Origin: Martinezella calliandrae
GTDB taxonomy: Bacteria > Pseudomonadota > Alphaproteobacteria > Rhizobiales > Rhizobiaceae
DNA: 64,000 nucleotides
Direction: 5' to 3'
Assembly: GCF_030272695.1 (NCBI RefSeq)
Contig: NZ_JARFYN010000014.1
Location: 1-64,000, forward strand
Positions 19,295 through 29,033 of the stretch are shown here, piece by piece; positions within the stretch are counted from its first letter, which is position 1, and the number at the start of each line of letters is the position of its first letter. The notes below the pieces were generated by a model. That model saw only the letters and a program-made list of their open reading frames with translations. It had not been told where the DNA came from and ran no database searches. The translations under genes and the position numbers were made by a program.

Positions 19295-19948
19295 CTAAGC
19301 TGCTTTGGAGCGGGAAACCGCGGCGGGTTTGCGCGCCGCTCTGCGTTTTTCCATCATGATCGGCCGATACGACCGATAGAGGATCATGGCGATCAGGAGG
19401 CCGATATAGATGTATTGCTCCGTCGACAGAACCTTCGTCGACAGCGCAAAATGCAGCGCGCCGCAGGCGACGATGATATAGATCAGCCGGTGCAGCCAGA
19501 TCCATTTCTTGCCGAGACGTTTGATCGAAAAGTTGTTGGAGGTTAAAGCCAGGGCCAGCAGCGTGACCAGGCCGGCCATGCCGAACATGATGAAGGGCCG
19601 TTTCAGCACATCGTCGATGACAGCCTGCACGTCGAGAGCCTGATCGAGGACCATGTAGACTGTCAGATGCATCAGTGCGTAGTAGAAGCAAAGCAGGCCA
19701 AGTGCCCGGCGGTAGCGCAGATAGTTCCAGCCGAAGAGATCGCGCGCCGGGGTAACGGCAAGCGTCAGGAGTAGGAACCGGATCGCCCAGAGTCCGAGGA
19801 AGAGCTCGAAGGTCTTGACCGCGTCGGCGCCCAGCTGGTCGGTGGCGCCGAGATAGAATTCCCATGCCGCCGGCACCAGGCCGACGACATAGAGCGCCCA
19901 GACTGAAGCCGGCTGCCAACGCTTGGGCAGAGCAAGGGAAAGGGCCAT
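19295..19948 (-). CDS. msrQ: Heme-binding subunit MsrQ of methionine sulfoxide reductase
   Basis: The 217-residue inner-membrane protein has about six TM segments and the family blocks LTLAVTPARDLFGWNYLRYRRALGLL and SNNFSIKRLGKKWIWLHRLI, which carries a conserved heme-ligand histidine. MsrQ passes electrons from the quinone pool or a flavin reductase to periplasmic MsrP. The ATG overlaps the msrP stop codon (ATGA), so the two are coupled. Confidence 0.93.
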   Translation of the reverse strand: MALSLALPKRWQPASVWALYVVGLVPAAWEFYLGATDQLGADAVKTFELFLGLWAIRFLLLTLAVTPARDLFGWNYLRYRRALGLLCFYYALMHLTVYMVLDQALDVQAVIDDVLKRPFIMFGMAGLVTLLALALTSNNFSIKRLGKKWIWLHRLIYIIVACGALHFALSTKVLSTEQYIYIGLLIAMILYRSYRPIMMEKRRAARKPAAVSRSKAA

Positions 19949-20895
19949 CAGAAATTCGCCCTCAAGTCCATGCCGGCATAAAGGCTTGCGACCTGATCGG
20001 CATAGCCATTGAAGGGCAGGGTGGGATGGCGGTTCGCACCGAAGAAACCGCCTTCGCCGATGCGGCGCTCCGTCGCCTGGCTCCAGCGCGGATGGTCGAC
20101 CGCCGGATTGACGTTGGCATAGAAGCCGTATTCCTGGCTGTTGGTCGCCTGCCAGGTGTTCAGCGGCTGCTTGTCGGTGAGCGTGATTCGCACGATAGAC
20201 TTGATGCCTTTGAAGCCGTATTTCCACGGCACGACGAGGCGGATCGGCGCGCCGTTCGCGTTCGGCAATGTTTCGCCGTAGAGACCGACGGCCAAAAGCG
20301 TCAGCGGGTTGCGTGCTTCGTCAAGCCGCAGGCCCTCGACATAGGGCCAGTTCAGGGACTGGAAAACGCCTGACTGCCCAGGCATCTCTTCTGGCCGCAC
20401 GACCGTCTCGAAGGCAACGAATTTGGCGCTGCCAAGCGGCTCTACCTTGTCGAGCAGCGCGGCGAGGGGAAAGCCGTCCCATGGGATGACCATCGACCAC
20501 GCTTCGACGCAGCGCATGCGGTAGACGCGCTCCTCCGGGGGAAATTCCTTGATCAGCGCATCGATATCGAATGTGCCGGGTTTGCCGACCATGCCATCGA
20601 CCTTGACGGTCCAGGGGCGAGGTTTGAAGTCGCCCGAAAGTTTCGCCGGATCGGCCTTGTCGAGACCGAATTCGTAGAAATTGTTATAGGTGGTGACATC
20701 CTTGATCGGCGTCAGCTTCTCGTTGACGGTGTAGTTGCTCTTCGTGGCGTTCAACGTATCGGCAACAGCGCTTTTCCCGCCGGCGATTGCAATACCGGCG
20801 CTAGCCGCAGCCACCAGGAATTCCCGGCGCTTCAGATAGACCGAGCGTGGCGTGATCTCGGACGAGGCGATCTTCGGCGGGCGATAGGACGGCAT
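19948..20895 (-). CDS. msrP: Molybdopterin-dependent periplasmic methionine sulfoxide reductase MsrP
   Basis: The 315-residue precursor carries a twin-arginine signal ([20 protein letters not shown], about residues 21-40) and a sulfite-oxidase-like Mo-cofactor domain. Cys129 in YRMRCVEAW is the expected molybdenum ligand. MsrP reduces oxidised methionine in envelope proteins. An in-frame ATG at 20952 would add 19 residues before the signal; the ATG at 20895 is preceded by AAAGGAA and matches the family. It forms an operon with msrQ. Confidence 0.93.
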   Translation of the reverse strand: MPSYRPPKIASSEITPRSVYLKRREFLVAAASAGIAIAGGKSAVADTLNATKSNYTVNEKLTPIKDVTTYNNFYEFGLDKADPAKLSGDFKPRPWTVKVDGMVGKPGTFDIDALIKEFPPEERVYRMRCVEAWSMVIPWDGFPLAALLDKVEPLGSAKFVAFETVVRPEEMPGQSGVFQSLNWPYVEGLRLDEARNPLTLLAVGLYGETLPNANGAPIRLVVPWKYGFKGIKSIVRITLTDKQPLNTWQATNSQEYGFYANVNPAVDHPRWSQATERRIGEGGFFGANRHPTLPFNGYADQVASLYAGMDLRANF

Positions 20896-21238
20896 TCCGG
20901 TATTCCTTTCGACGATTGTAGAGATGTAACGACCTCTACGCAGGAGAAGCACGATTTGTTACCCTCTTACGATGTTATTTCTTTTTGGCGGAAACCAATT
21001 TTTTGTGTGCGTTCGTGACGGAATAAGCGGCCTCCCGCATTGTATATGTCATTTGGCTGATGAGCGGGCCGGAGACCACGTTGCCCTTGCGGCGTACCGG
21101 ATTCGATCTAGGTGATAGTGACAGTCCGGTGCGATTGGATTACGACAATTCCAAAAAGCAGGAATGCCGGCGCTCCCTCGGGCGCAATGCCCAGGCCGGC
21201 CGGCGCCTTACAATTTCCAAGACGACGAGGAAGACACC
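20896..21238. promoter_or_regulatory. Divergent intergenic region msrP / ilvD
   Basis: These 343 bases lie between two divergent genes and must hold both promoters. An AT-rich stretch lies near 20975-21010. I see no convincing operator, no leader peptide rich in branched-chain codons and no RNA gene. The ilvD ribosome binding site (GACGAGGAAGA) is at the downstream edge. Confidence 0.5.
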
Positions 21239-23077
21239 ATGCCAGCTTATCGTTCCAGAACCACGACCCACGGCCGCAATATGGCAGGCGCACGCGGCCT
21301 TTGGCGCGCGACGGGTATGAAGGACAGCGATTTTGGCAAGCCCATTATTGCGGTGGTCAACTCCTTCACCCAGTTCGTGCCCGGCCATGTCCACCTCAAG
21401 GATCTCGGCCAGCTCGTGGCGCGCGAAATCGAAGCTGCCGGCGGTGTCGCCAAGGAATTCAACACGATCGCCGTCGATGACGGTATCGCCATGGGCCATG
21501 ATGGCATGCTCTATTCGTTGCCCTCGCGCGAACTGATCGCCGACAGCGTTGAATACATGGTCAACGCCCATTGCGCTGACGCCATGGTCTGCATCTCCAA
21601 TTGCGACAAGATCACTCCCGGCATGCTGATGGCCTCGCTGCGCCTCAACATCCCGACCGTCTTCGTCTCCGGCGGACCTATGGAAGCCGGCAAGGTGGTT
21701 CTGCAGGGCAAGAAGGTCGCCCTCGATCTGGTCGACGCCATGGTGGCCGCTGCCGATGACAAGATCAGCGACGAGGACGTGCAGACCATCGAACGTTCGG
21801 CCTGTCCGACTTGCGGTTCCTGTTCCGGCATGTTCACCGCAAATTCGATGAATTGCTTGACCGAAGCGCTTGGCCTGTCATTGCCGGGCAACGGCTCGAC
21901 GCTCGCGACGCATGGTGACCGTAAGCGCCTTTTTGTCGAGGCCGGCCATTTGATCGTTGATCTTGCTCGCCGCTATTACGAGCAGGAGGACGCTTCCGTC
22001 CTGCCGCGCTCGATCGCCTCGAAGCCGGCCTTCGAAAACGCAATGGCGCTGGATATCGCTATGGGCGGATCGACAAACACTGTTCTGCACATTCTGGCGG
22101 CCGCGCATGAAGGCGAGATCGATTTCACAATGGCTGACATCGACGCGCTATCGCGCCGCGTGCCTTGCCTGTCGAAAGTTGCACCCGCCAAGAGCGACGT
22201 GCATATGGAAGATGTGCATCGCGCCGGCGGCATCATGTCGATCCTCGGCGAGCTCGACAAGGGCGGCCTGATCAATCGCGATTGCCCGACCGTTCACGCA
22301 GAGACGCTCGGTGACGCCATCGACCGCTGGGACATCACCCGCACTAACAGCGAGAGCGTGCGCGAATTCTTCCGTGCCGCACCCGGCGGCATTCCGACCC
22401 AGGTTGCTTTCAGCCAGAACGCCCGTTGGGAAGAACTCGACACCGACCGTCAAAACGGCGTCATCCGCAGCGTCGAGCATCCTTTCTCCAAGGATGGCGG
22501 TCTCGCCGTTCTCAAGGGCAATCTGGCGCTGGACGGCTGCATTGTGAAGACGGCCGGCGTCGATGAATCGATCCTGAAATTCTCCGGCCCCGCCAAGGTC
22601 TTCGAGAGCCAGGACGCAGCCGTCAAGGGCATCCTCAGTAATGAGGTCAAGGCCGGCGACGTCGTCGTCATCCGCTATGAAGGCCCGAAGGGCGGTCCCG
22701 GCATGCAGGAAATGCTCTATCCGACGAGCTATCTGAAGTCGAAGGGCCTCGGCAAAGCCTGCGCGCTGATCACCGACGGCCGCTTCTCCGGCGGCACCTC
22801 GGGCCTCTCCATCGGCCACGTCTCGCCGGAAGCGGCAAACGGCGGCACGATCGGCCTGGTGCGTGAAGGCGACACAATCGATATCGACATCCCGAACCGC
22901 ACCATCAGCCTGCGCATCGATGACAAAGAGCTCGCTGCTCGCCGGGAAGTGCAAAGCGCCAAGGGTTGGCACCCGGCAGAACAGCGCAAGCGCAATGTCA
23001 CGACGGCATTGAAGGCCTATGCGGCCTTTGCGACCAGTGCTGACCGAGGCGCGGTTAGAGATCTCGGCGGGAAGTAA
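21239..23077 (+). CDS. ilvD: Dihydroxy-acid dehydratase
   Basis: The 612-residue enzyme dehydrates 2,3-dihydroxy-isovalerate and 2,3-dihydroxy-3-methylvalerate in valine and isoleucine synthesis. It starts [20 protein letters not shown] and has the Fe-S cysteine regions [10 protein letters not shown] and [19 protein letters not shown], plus the C-terminal [20 protein letters not shown]. The ATG at 21239 is preceded by GAGGAAGACACC; the in-frame start at 21164 gives an unlikely N-terminus. Confidence 0.97.
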   Translation: MPAYRSRTTTHGRNMAGARGLWRATGMKDSDFGKPIIAVVNSFTQFVPGHVHLKDLGQLVAREIEAAGGVAKEFNTIAVDDGIAMGHDGMLYSLPSRELIADSVEYMVNAHCADAMVCISNCDKITPGMLMASLRLNIPTVFVSGGPMEAGKVVLQGKKVALDLVDAMVAAADDKISDEDVQTIERSACPTCGSCSGMFTANSMNCLTEALGLSLPGNGSTLATHGDRKRLFVEAGHLIVDLARRYYEQEDASVLPRSIASKPAFENAMALDIAMGGSTNTVLHILAAAHEGEIDFTMADIDALSRRVPCLSKVAPAKSDVHMEDVHRAGGIMSILGELDKGGLINRDCPTVHAETLGDAIDRWDITRTNSESVREFFRAAPGGIPTQVAFSQNARWEELDTDRQNGVIRSVEHPFSKDGGLAVLKGNLALDGCIVKTAGVDESILKFSGPAKVFESQDAAVKGILSNEVKAGDVVVIRYEGPKGGPGMQEMLYPTSYLKSKGLGKACALITDGRFSGGTSGLSIGHVSPEAANGGTIGLVREGDTIDIDIPNRTISLRIDDKELAARREVQSAKGWHPAEQRKRNVTTALKAYAAFATSADRGAVRDLGGK

Positions 23078-23083
23078 TCAACT

Positions 23084-23270
23084 CCCTCTCCCCGTCCTGA
23101 GCTTGTCGAAGGGGCGGGGAGAGGGTGAACTCGAGCGGTCGAGCAGAACGAGACCGTGAGAGGACCGATGAGGCGCCTTCTCGAATTGAGCCGTGACCGC
23201 GAAGTTTGCCGGACTGGCGGTAGCACCTCACCCTAGCCCTTACCGCGCGTGCGCGGAGAGGGGGGCGATC
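23084..23270. repeat. REP-like palindromic intergenic elements
   Basis: CCCTCTCCCC (23084-23093) pairs with GGGGAGAGGG (23116-23125). About 100 bp further on, CACCCTAGCCCTTACCGCGC is followed by GCGCGG and GAGAGGGGG. The wording (CTCACCCTAGCCCT...GGGGAGAGGG) is that of REP-like palindromes scattered between genes in many rhizobial genomes. The first hairpin may also act as terminator for ilvD. Confidence 0.5.
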
Positions 23271-23283
23271 GTCCAAGGGCCCG

Positions 23284-23646
23284 CTATAGCGGCCGATTGA
23301 TCCGTCTATAGGTTCCATCCAGCGCTTTCAGCCGCTCGTCATAAGCCGCCTTGATGCACGCCGCATCCGCATTGCACGCCTGCCGCTTCTTCAGCCAGAC
23401 TGCCTGCTCGTCCTGCAATGTGCCGCGTGAGCCCATGGCCAGCAGACCGGAGAGCAGGTCGAAGGTCGTCACCATCTTCACGTCGGCATCATTGAGCGCT
23501 CTATGATCGCAGATCGTCTTCTCGTCCGGCTGGAGGTTCCGGGCATCGCAATTGAAGCTCGCCGCCTTGGATGTGCTGGGCACCGTAAGAGCGACGAGCG
23601 TGAGAGAGGTAAGGAGGAAGATTGCCGCAAGGCTGTTTGATCGCAT
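23284..23646 (-). CDS. LprI-like (DUF1311) secreted protein
   Basis: The 120-residue precursor has a signal peptide (MRSNSLAAIFLLTSLTLVAL, cleavage near AKA-SFNC at about residue 28) and the DUF1311/LprI pattern of paired cysteines with EKTICDHRALNDADVKM and the C-terminal CNADAACIKAAYDERLKAL. M. tuberculosis LprI, which has this domain, inhibits lysozyme; the role here is not established. A longer frame begins at 23691, but the signal peptide supports 23646. It is convergent with ilvD. Confidence 0.75.
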   Translation of the reverse strand: MRSNSLAAIFLLTSLTLVALTVPSTSKAASFNCDARNLQPDEKTICDHRALNDADVKMVTTFDLLSGLLAMGSRGTLQDEQAVWLKKRQACNADAACIKAAYDERLKALDGTYRRINRPL

Positions 23647-23820
23647 GATTTTGCTCCACCTGCCGGTTTCCGAAGCGAAATGCGCGATCACGGTTTTTGT
23701 TCATCTGGGCTGTTTTTCTTGAGCGCAGACGACCATTTATGGTTCATGGTTCCGCCCTCTTTTCTTTCTAGCGTCGGGCGCTACAACCTTGTTTCAAGAG
23801 CATTAAAAAAGGAAAATTCC

Positions 23821-25224
23821 ATGCAGGTCCTGCTGAAGCGCACCGCCGTTTCGATGATCGCCCTCATCATGACGATGCCGCTTTCTGCTGAGGCGCAGTC
23901 CGCAAAGTCGGTGCCGCAGAGCCAGATGCAAATGCAGCTTTCGTTCGCGCCGCTGGTCAAGCAGACGGCCGGCGCTGTGGTCAATGTTTATGCTGAGCGG
24001 CAGGTGCAGCAGCGGTCGCCCTTCGCTGGCGATCCCTTCTTCGAACAGTTCTTCGGCCAGCGCATGCCGAATCGCACGGAGAAGCAGGCTTCGCTCGGTT
24101 CCGGCGTCATCGTCGAAGCCAATGGCACGGTTGTCACCAACAATCACGTCATCGACGGCGCTGACGACATCAAGATCGCGCTGTCGGACGGTCGTGAGTT
24201 CCCCTGCAAGGTCGTGCTGAAGGATGATCGAGTCGATCTCGCGGTCCTGAAGATTCAATCCAAGAACGTGAGCTTTCCGATCCTGCCGATCGGCAATTCC
24301 GATGCTGTCGAAGTGGGTGATCTCGTGCTGGCGATCGGCAATCCTTTCGGAGTCGGCCAGACGGTGACAAGCGGCATCGTCTCGGCGCTCGCCCGCAACC
24401 AGGTAAAGAACGAAGTCGGCTTCTTCATCCAGACCGATGCCTCGATCAATCCCGGCAATTCCGGCGGCGCTCTGATGAACATGAGTGGCGAACTGATCGG
24501 CCTCAACACGGCAATCTTTTCCCAGGGCGGCGGCTCGAATGGCATCGGCTTTGCCATCCCCGCCAATCTGGTCAGGGTTTTTCTCGCCGCCGCCGATCGC
24601 GGTGACAAAGCCTTCGAGCATCCGTATATCGGCGCTTCCTTCGAGCCGGTGACCTCCGAAGTTGCGGAGGCGCTGGGGCTCGACAAGGTGCGCGGCGCGC
24701 TCGTGACCAAAGTGGTCGACGGCGGCCCTGCGGCCAAGGCTGGCCTGAAGGCCGGCGAGGTCGTCACTGCCGTCAATAACATCCCGGTCGAGCATCCTGA
24801 CGCGCTTGGTTATCGTCTGGCGACCGCCGGACTTGGCGCTACCGTTGCTCTGACCGTTCTGGAAAACGGGAAGGAACATCAGGACAGCTTGACACTTGCC
24901 GCCGCGCCGGAATCCACGCCGCGGGACGAGAAGCTGATCCAGGGCGAAAATCCCTTCTCGGGCGCGACCGTCGCCAACCTCTCGCCACGTGTCGCAGACG
25001 AGCTGCACTTGCCGCCCGATACCAGCGGCGTCGTCGTGGAGAACCTGAAGGCGGATTCGCCGGCCGATCGCCTCGGTTTTGCGGCGAAAGACATCATCAT
25101 TTCCGTTAACGGCGTCGCCATCACCTCGACGGACGTGCTACAGCAGGCCGTTACCGGCAATCCGAGCTTCTGGCGCGTCGAAATCGAGCGCGACGGTCAG
25201 CGCATCCGACAGTTCTTCCGATGA
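23821..25224 (+). CDS. Deg-type periplasmic serine endoprotease
   Basis: The 467-residue protein has a signal peptide (cleavage after SAEA at about residue 25), a trypsin-like domain with His109 (TNNHVID), Asp139 (DRVDLAVLK) and Ser214 (NPGNSGGAL), and two PDZ domains at about residues 255-345 and 375-460. It is an HtrA/Deg family quality-control protease. A longer frame from 23680 is possible, but AAAAAGGAAAATTCC sits before the ATG at 23821. The stop overlaps the rarA start (ATGA). DegP or DegQ cannot be distinguished. Confidence 0.93.
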   Translation: MQVLLKRTAVSMIALIMTMPLSAEAQSAKSVPQSQMQMQLSFAPLVKQTAGAVVNVYAERQVQQRSPFAGDPFFEQFFGQRMPNRTEKQASLGSGVIVEANGTVVTNNHVIDGADDIKIALSDGREFPCKVVLKDDRVDLAVLKIQSKNVSFPILPIGNSDAVEVGDLVLAIGNPFGVGQTVTSGIVSALARNQVKNEVGFFIQTDASINPGNSGGALMNMSGELIGLNTAIFSQGGGSNGIGFAIPANLVRVFLAAADRGDKAFEHPYIGASFEPVTSEVAEALGLDKVRGALVTKVVDGGPAAKAGLKAGEVVTAVNNIPVEHPDALGYRLATAGLGATVALTVLENGKEHQDSLTLAAAPESTPRDEKLIQGENPFSGATVANLSPRVADELHLPPDTSGVVVENLKADSPADRLGFAAKDIIISVNGVAITSTDVLQQAVTGNPSFWRVEIERDGQRIRQFFR

Positions 25225-26537
25225 GTGATGATCTATTTGCACCACGGATACCGGAGGAGGTCGCCAACAGGCGGCCCCTTGCCGATCGTCTGCGGCCTCA
25301 AACCCTGGCCGATGTCACCGGCCAGCCGCATCTGACCGGCGACGACGGCGCACTGCGGCGAATGATCGACTCCGGTTCGCTCGGCTCGATGATCTTCTGG
25401 GGGCCGCCCGGTACTGGCAAGACGACGGTGGCGCGGCTGCTGTCCGGCGAGGCGGGTTTGGCCTTCGAACAGATCTCGGCAATTTTCTCCGGCGTCGCCG
25501 ATCTGAAAAAGGTGTTTGAAGCCGCACGTCTGCGCCGCATGGACGGTCGACAGACCCTGCTTTTCGTTGACGAGATCCATCGCTTCAACCGCGCCCAGCA
25601 GGATAGCTTCCTGCCTGTCATGGAAGACGGCACCGTTATCCTGGTCGGCGCCACCACCGAGAACCCATCTTTCGAGCTCAACGCCGCTCTTCTGTCCCGC
25701 GCCCGCGTCCTTACGTTTCGCTCGCATGACGAGGAAAGCCTGGAGGAGTTGCTGCGCCGCGCCGAAAAGGCGGAGGGCCGGCCGTTGCCCCTGACCGAGG
25801 ACGCCCGTTCCAGCCTGATCCGTATGGCCGATGGCGATGGCCGCTCAGTCCTGACGCTGGCTGAAGAAGTCTGGCGCGCCGCGCGTAAGGACGAGCTCTT
25901 CGACCCAGATGCGTTGGTCAAGATCGTGCAGCGCCGCGCGCCGGTCTACGACAAGGCGCAGGACGGTCATTACAATCTGATTTCGGCTCTGCATAAATCG
26001 GTACGCGGCTCCGATCCCGATGCGGCGCTCTACTATCTTGCTCGCATGTTTGATGCCGGCGAAGACCCGCTTTATCTCGGACGACGGCTGGTGCGCATGG
26101 CGGTGGAGGATATCGGCCTTGCCGATCCGCAGGCGCTGGTCATCTGCAATGCCGCAAAGGACGCCTATGACTATCTGGGGTCACCGGAAGGTGAGTTGGC
26201 GCTGGCCGAGGCTTGCGTCTATCTCGCCACCGCCCCGAAGTCGAATGCCGTCTACACTGCCTTCAAGGCTGCGACGCAGGCAGCCAAACAGAATGGCTCG
26301 CTGTTGCCGCCCAAGCATATCCTAAATGCGCCGACGAAGCTGATGCGCACCGAGGGTTACGGCGACGGCTACCGCTATGATCACGATGAGCCGGATGCCT
26401 TTTCGGGCCAGAATTACTTTCCGGAGAAGATGGGCCGCCAGACCTTTTACGATCCGCCGGAGCGGGGCTTCGAGCGTGAAATCCGCAAACGGCTGGACTG
26501 GTGGTCGAAACTGCGCAAGGAGCGCGGTGAGCGGTAA
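25221..26537 (+). CDS. rarA: Replication-associated recombination protein RarA (MgsA)
   Basis: The 438-residue AAA+ ATPase has Walker A (FWGPPGTGKTT, about residues 59-69), Walker B with FVDEIHRFNRAQQD and the C-terminal tetramerisation region (YPEK-type end NYFPEKMGRQTFYDPPERGF). RarA acts at stalled replication forks together with RecA and SSB. It overlaps the protease gene by 4 bp, a pairing often seen in alphaproteobacteria. Confidence 0.95.
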   Translation: MSDDLFAPRIPEEVANRRPLADRLRPQTLADVTGQPHLTGDDGALRRMIDSGSLGSMIFWGPPGTGKTTVARLLSGEAGLAFEQISAIFSGVADLKKVFEAARLRRMDGRQTLLFVDEIHRFNRAQQDSFLPVMEDGTVILVGATTENPSFELNAALLSRARVLTFRSHDEESLEELLRRAEKAEGRPLPLTEDARSSLIRMADGDGRSVLTLAEEVWRAARKDELFDPDALVKIVQRRAPVYDKAQDGHYNLISALHKSVRGSDPDAALYYLARMFDAGEDPLYLGRRLVRMAVEDIGLADPQALVICNAAKDAYDYLGSPEGELALAEACVYLATAPKSNAVYTAFKAATQAAKQNGSLLPPKHILNAPTKLMRTEGYGDGYRYDHDEPDAFSGQNYFPEKMGRQTFYDPPERGFEREIRKRLDWWSKLRKERGER

Positions 26538-26562
26538 GCTGATGTCACCGGCTGGTGGTATT

Positions 26563-26877
26563 TTACACCGCAGCCTTCTGCATGCGCGGTGCGGACGCCT
26601 TGTCGATCATTTTGACGCTGGATTCAGCAAGGCCTTGGTGGCCTTCCATGTCCACCACGAGATGCCAGTGGCCGGACTCGGGAATGCTTAGCCGGATCGG
26701 CGATTTCTTAGCGACGCCGCCGACGAACTGGTGCTTCAGGGTTTCCGTAAAGCGTTCGAAATTCGAGCTGTTCATCAACCGGACATTGGCGATGGCCGAT
26801 AGTGTGATCTCGATTATCGTGCCAGCGCGCTGCTCGCTGAGATCGTAGTGGCTATAACGGAAAGCAGGCTTCGACAT
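26563..26877 (-). CDS. DUF1883 domain protein
   Basis: The 104-residue protein (MSKPAFRYSHYDLSEQRAGT) matches the DUF1883 pattern with IEITLSAIANVRLMNSSNFE, then FVGGVAKKSPIRL and SGHWHLVVDMEG. No signal peptide or TM is visible. Function is unknown; in some proteins the domain is fused to TIR or other signalling domains. It is convergent with rarA at a distance of 25 bp. Confidence 0.75.
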   Translation of the reverse strand: MSKPAFRYSHYDLSEQRAGTIIEITLSAIANVRLMNSSNFERFTETLKHQFVGGVAKKSPIRLSIPESGHWHLVVDMEGHQGLAESSVKMIDKASAPRMQKAAV

Positions 26878-26986
26878 TGCTCTTGGACTCTAGTGGCACC
26901 CGACCGTAACTTTACCCAAAGGCGGGTTAAAGAAGCGTTGGGCCGGGTGCGTGAGACGGTCGAAGGGTGTTTCGATTTGCTGCGTC

Positions 26987-27256
26987 TTAATGCAGATTTG
27001 AGGACGGCATTGCGAAGCCGTCTAGGTCGAGCACCGACCCCTCAGGGGCGCGACATATATCGGCGGGGTTATAGTTGCACTCTTCCGCTGCGAAATGCAG
27101 CGCCGCTTCTTCGTTGGCGAACAAGCCGCCGACCAGACCCTGCCGGTCCTGGACGATCCAGGTGCCGCGCCGGTCACGGCCGACTATGAAGCGGGCAGGT
27201 GCCGGCGAGGCCGCAAGATGAGCCGTGCGGCGTTGGAGACGCTGTGCGTTTGCCAT
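26987..27256 (-). CDS. Hypothetical protein, 89 aa
   Basis: The reading frame encodes a soluble small protein with the block VGRDRRGTWIVQDRQGLVGG followed by LFANEEAALHFAAEE. This pattern (xGxWxVxDxxGLxGGLFxxxxxAxxFA) recalls small DUF2188-like proteins, but I would not name a family. GGGAAAAAC precedes the ATG. The codon bias is like the neighbours. No function is proposed. Confidence 0.6.
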   Translation of the reverse strand: MANAQRLQRRTAHLAASPAPARFIVGRDRRGTWIVQDRQGLVGGLFANEEAALHFAAEECNYNPADICRAPEGSVLDLDGFAMPSSNLH

Positions 27257-27286
27257 GTTTTTCCCTCGTGGATCGCTTCGACACGC

Positions 27287-27481
27287 TTAGTTGCCGGCCA
27301 AGTGCATCAGCACCTGGATGACGCCGGCGGCAAGAATGACAAGCGCCAGGCGCGGCGCGATCGCGAGGAGGCTGTTTTGCAGCGCATTCGAGGAGATCGG
27401 CCGCTTAGCCTTTGCGCTGGCGGCAGCCCGAGGACGTTGGAGCGGGTCGGCGGAAACGCCAAAATGCATGTAGCGTGACAT
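27287..27481 (-). CDS. Hypothetical single-TM protein, 64 aa
   Basis: Starting at the ATG at 27481 (MSRYMHFGVSADPLQRPRAA), the product has a soluble basic N-terminus and one C-terminal TM segment (LLAIAPRLALVILAAGVIQV, about residues 37-57). GGAAAG stands before the start. A longer in-frame start at 27538 exists. I do not recognise the family. Confidence 0.45.
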   Translation of the reverse strand: MSRYMHFGVSADPLQRPRAAASAKAKRPISSNALQNSLLAIAPRLALVILAAGVIQVLMHLAGN

Positions 27482-27623
27482 CAAAGTTCCTTTCCAAGTG
27501 TCACTAGCGCTTTCGATTTGAATCGATGTGAGCGACACGCAGATAAATCTATGAGTGATGCGGTATATTTTCCATTTGGTAGGAAAGGCTAAAATATAAA
27601 AATCTCATAGGGATAGAGAGCTT

Positions 27624-28565
27624 TCATAATCCCAGTCCGAAGGTCGAAGGCGAAAGCGCGTGGCTATGGCAATCCGGTTGCAGCGAGGCGACCGCCGTCT
27701 GGATCGCTGAATCCGTCTCAGCCTCAACCCCGGTTAGCGGCAGACGGACTTCGCAACTCATGCCCGTCATGAGAGACAAGGCATGCTTTACCGTTGCCGG
27801 CCCCGGTTCACGTGCAAGCGCCTTGAACAGTGGCCTCAGCCGGTCGTCGATCAATCGTGCCGCAGCCAGATGGTCGCATCCGGCCGATAGCTGCATGGAG
27901 TGAAAAAGCCGCGGTACGATATTGGCGGCGCTCGAAAACGAACCCCGTCCGCCGGCGATGATGAAGGCAAGTGCAGATGCATCATGCGTCGAGTAAAGCC
28001 CGATCCGTTCCGGCAGCAGGGGACGCCAGGTGCCGATACGGGCGATATCGCCGCTGCCGTCGGCAATGCCGATGATGGTCGGGATCTCCGCCAGCCGCGC
28101 GATGGTCGCCGACGCAAGGTCGATGGCGGTATGGGCAGGCAGATTATGGATGATCAGCGGCAGATCGGTGTTGTCGGCCAGCTGCTCGAAATGATGGACC
28201 AGACCTTTCTGGCTTGGCTTTGAATAATAGGGAAGGGTGACGAAGGCGGCGGCGGCGCCGAGCTTCCGGGCCTGCCGCGTCTGCGCGATCGTCGTTGCCG
28301 TGTCGTTGGTGCCGGTGGCGACGATAACGGGGACCTGGCCCTCCGCCAACTCGACGCAGATATCGATGATCCGCGACCGTTCAGGCTCCGTGAGGACCGG
28401 TCCTTCATCGGTCAAAGAGCAGGCCAGCAACCCATCGACGCCGCTCAGCAACTGCCATTCCACATGTGTCATAAGGCCGACGGTATCGATCGTGTCGTCG
28501 CGAAACGGCGTGATAAGCGCAGTGATCGCGCCATTAACGCGCCTCTGCAATGCCGCTCTCATCAT
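27624..28565 (-). CDS. DapA/NAL-family protein lacking the catalytic residues
   Basis: The 313-residue protein has the full DapA (dihydrodipicolinate synthase / N-acetylneuraminate lyase) barrel pattern: ITALITPFRDDTIDTVGLMT at the start, VATGTNDTATTIAQTRQARK, and PYYSKPSQKGLVHHF. The catalytic positions differ, however. The Tyr of LYNVP is His140 (IIHNLP), the Arg of PSRT is His145, and the Schiff-base Lys of GIKE is Ala168 (GIADGSGD). The GTTGE motif reads SLTDE. It therefore cannot use the classical lysine mechanism and is unlikely to make dihydrodipicolinate. It may be a divergent enzyme or a non-catalytic paralog. A 75-aa gene lies just upstream on the same strand. Confidence 0.8.
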   Translation of the reverse strand: MMRAALQRRVNGAITALITPFRDDTIDTVGLMTHVEWQLLSGVDGLLACSLTDEGPVLTEPERSRIIDICVELAEGQVPVIVATGTNDTATTIAQTRQARKLGAAAAFVTLPYYSKPSQKGLVHHFEQLADNTDLPLIIHNLPAHTAIDLASATIARLAEIPTIIGIADGSGDIARIGTWRPLLPERIGLYSTHDASALAFIIAGGRGSFSSAANIVPRLFHSMQLSAGCDHLAAARLIDDRLRPLFKALAREPGPATVKHALSLMTGMSCEVRLPLTGVEAETDSAIQTAVASLQPDCHSHALSPSTFGLGL

Positions 28566-28579
28566 GATCTTGCAGCCGC

Positions 28580-28807
28580 TCAGAGATAGTGCAGCACGAT
28601 GAAAAGCTCGAGGCCACCGAGCACCAGCCCAAAGGCGAACATCGCATAGAAGGTGCGCCTTTCGCGGATTTTCCGGTTGCGAAGCCGGCGTTTCCGATGG
28701 ACTCCGCCGGATGGGGCAGAAGCGGGGTTGCGATGGTGTCTTTGGTCGGTGTCTCGCACAAGGAAACGGATGGACTTGGTGAGATTAGGGGAATGTGTGT
28801 CAAGCAT
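28580..28807 (-). CDS. Hypothetical single-TM protein, 75 aa
   Basis: From the ATG at 28807 (MLDTHSPNLTKSIRFLVRDT) the product is basic (a stretch HRKRRLRNRKIRERRTF) and ends with one TM segment (AMFAFGLVLGGLELFIVLHY, about residues 54-73). A start at 28864 is also open. Its stop is 14 bp before the DapA-like gene, so the two may be co-transcribed. Family not recognised. Confidence 0.45.
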   Translation of the reverse strand: MLDTHSPNLTKSIRFLVRDTDQRHHRNPASAPSGGVHRKRRLRNRKIRERRTFYAMFAFGLVLGGLELFIVLHYL

Positions 28808-29033
28808 GGCATCTACCTCTGCATTCGATCCCCACGGTAGTGCCGGACGGCATAGGAAATCCATTCGAGGCGGAAGGCGAAGAAATAGGCGAGATATAAA
28901 GAGATAGACGTCAAGGTTCCTGCGCCGCTTCTACAGGCGTGAGCAGCGTACCGAACTGGAAAAGAGTGGGTAGGGAGGGGCGATCATGCCGTTGAAAATG
29001 CCGGGGGAGCATCTTTGGAACCAGGTGGTCGAC

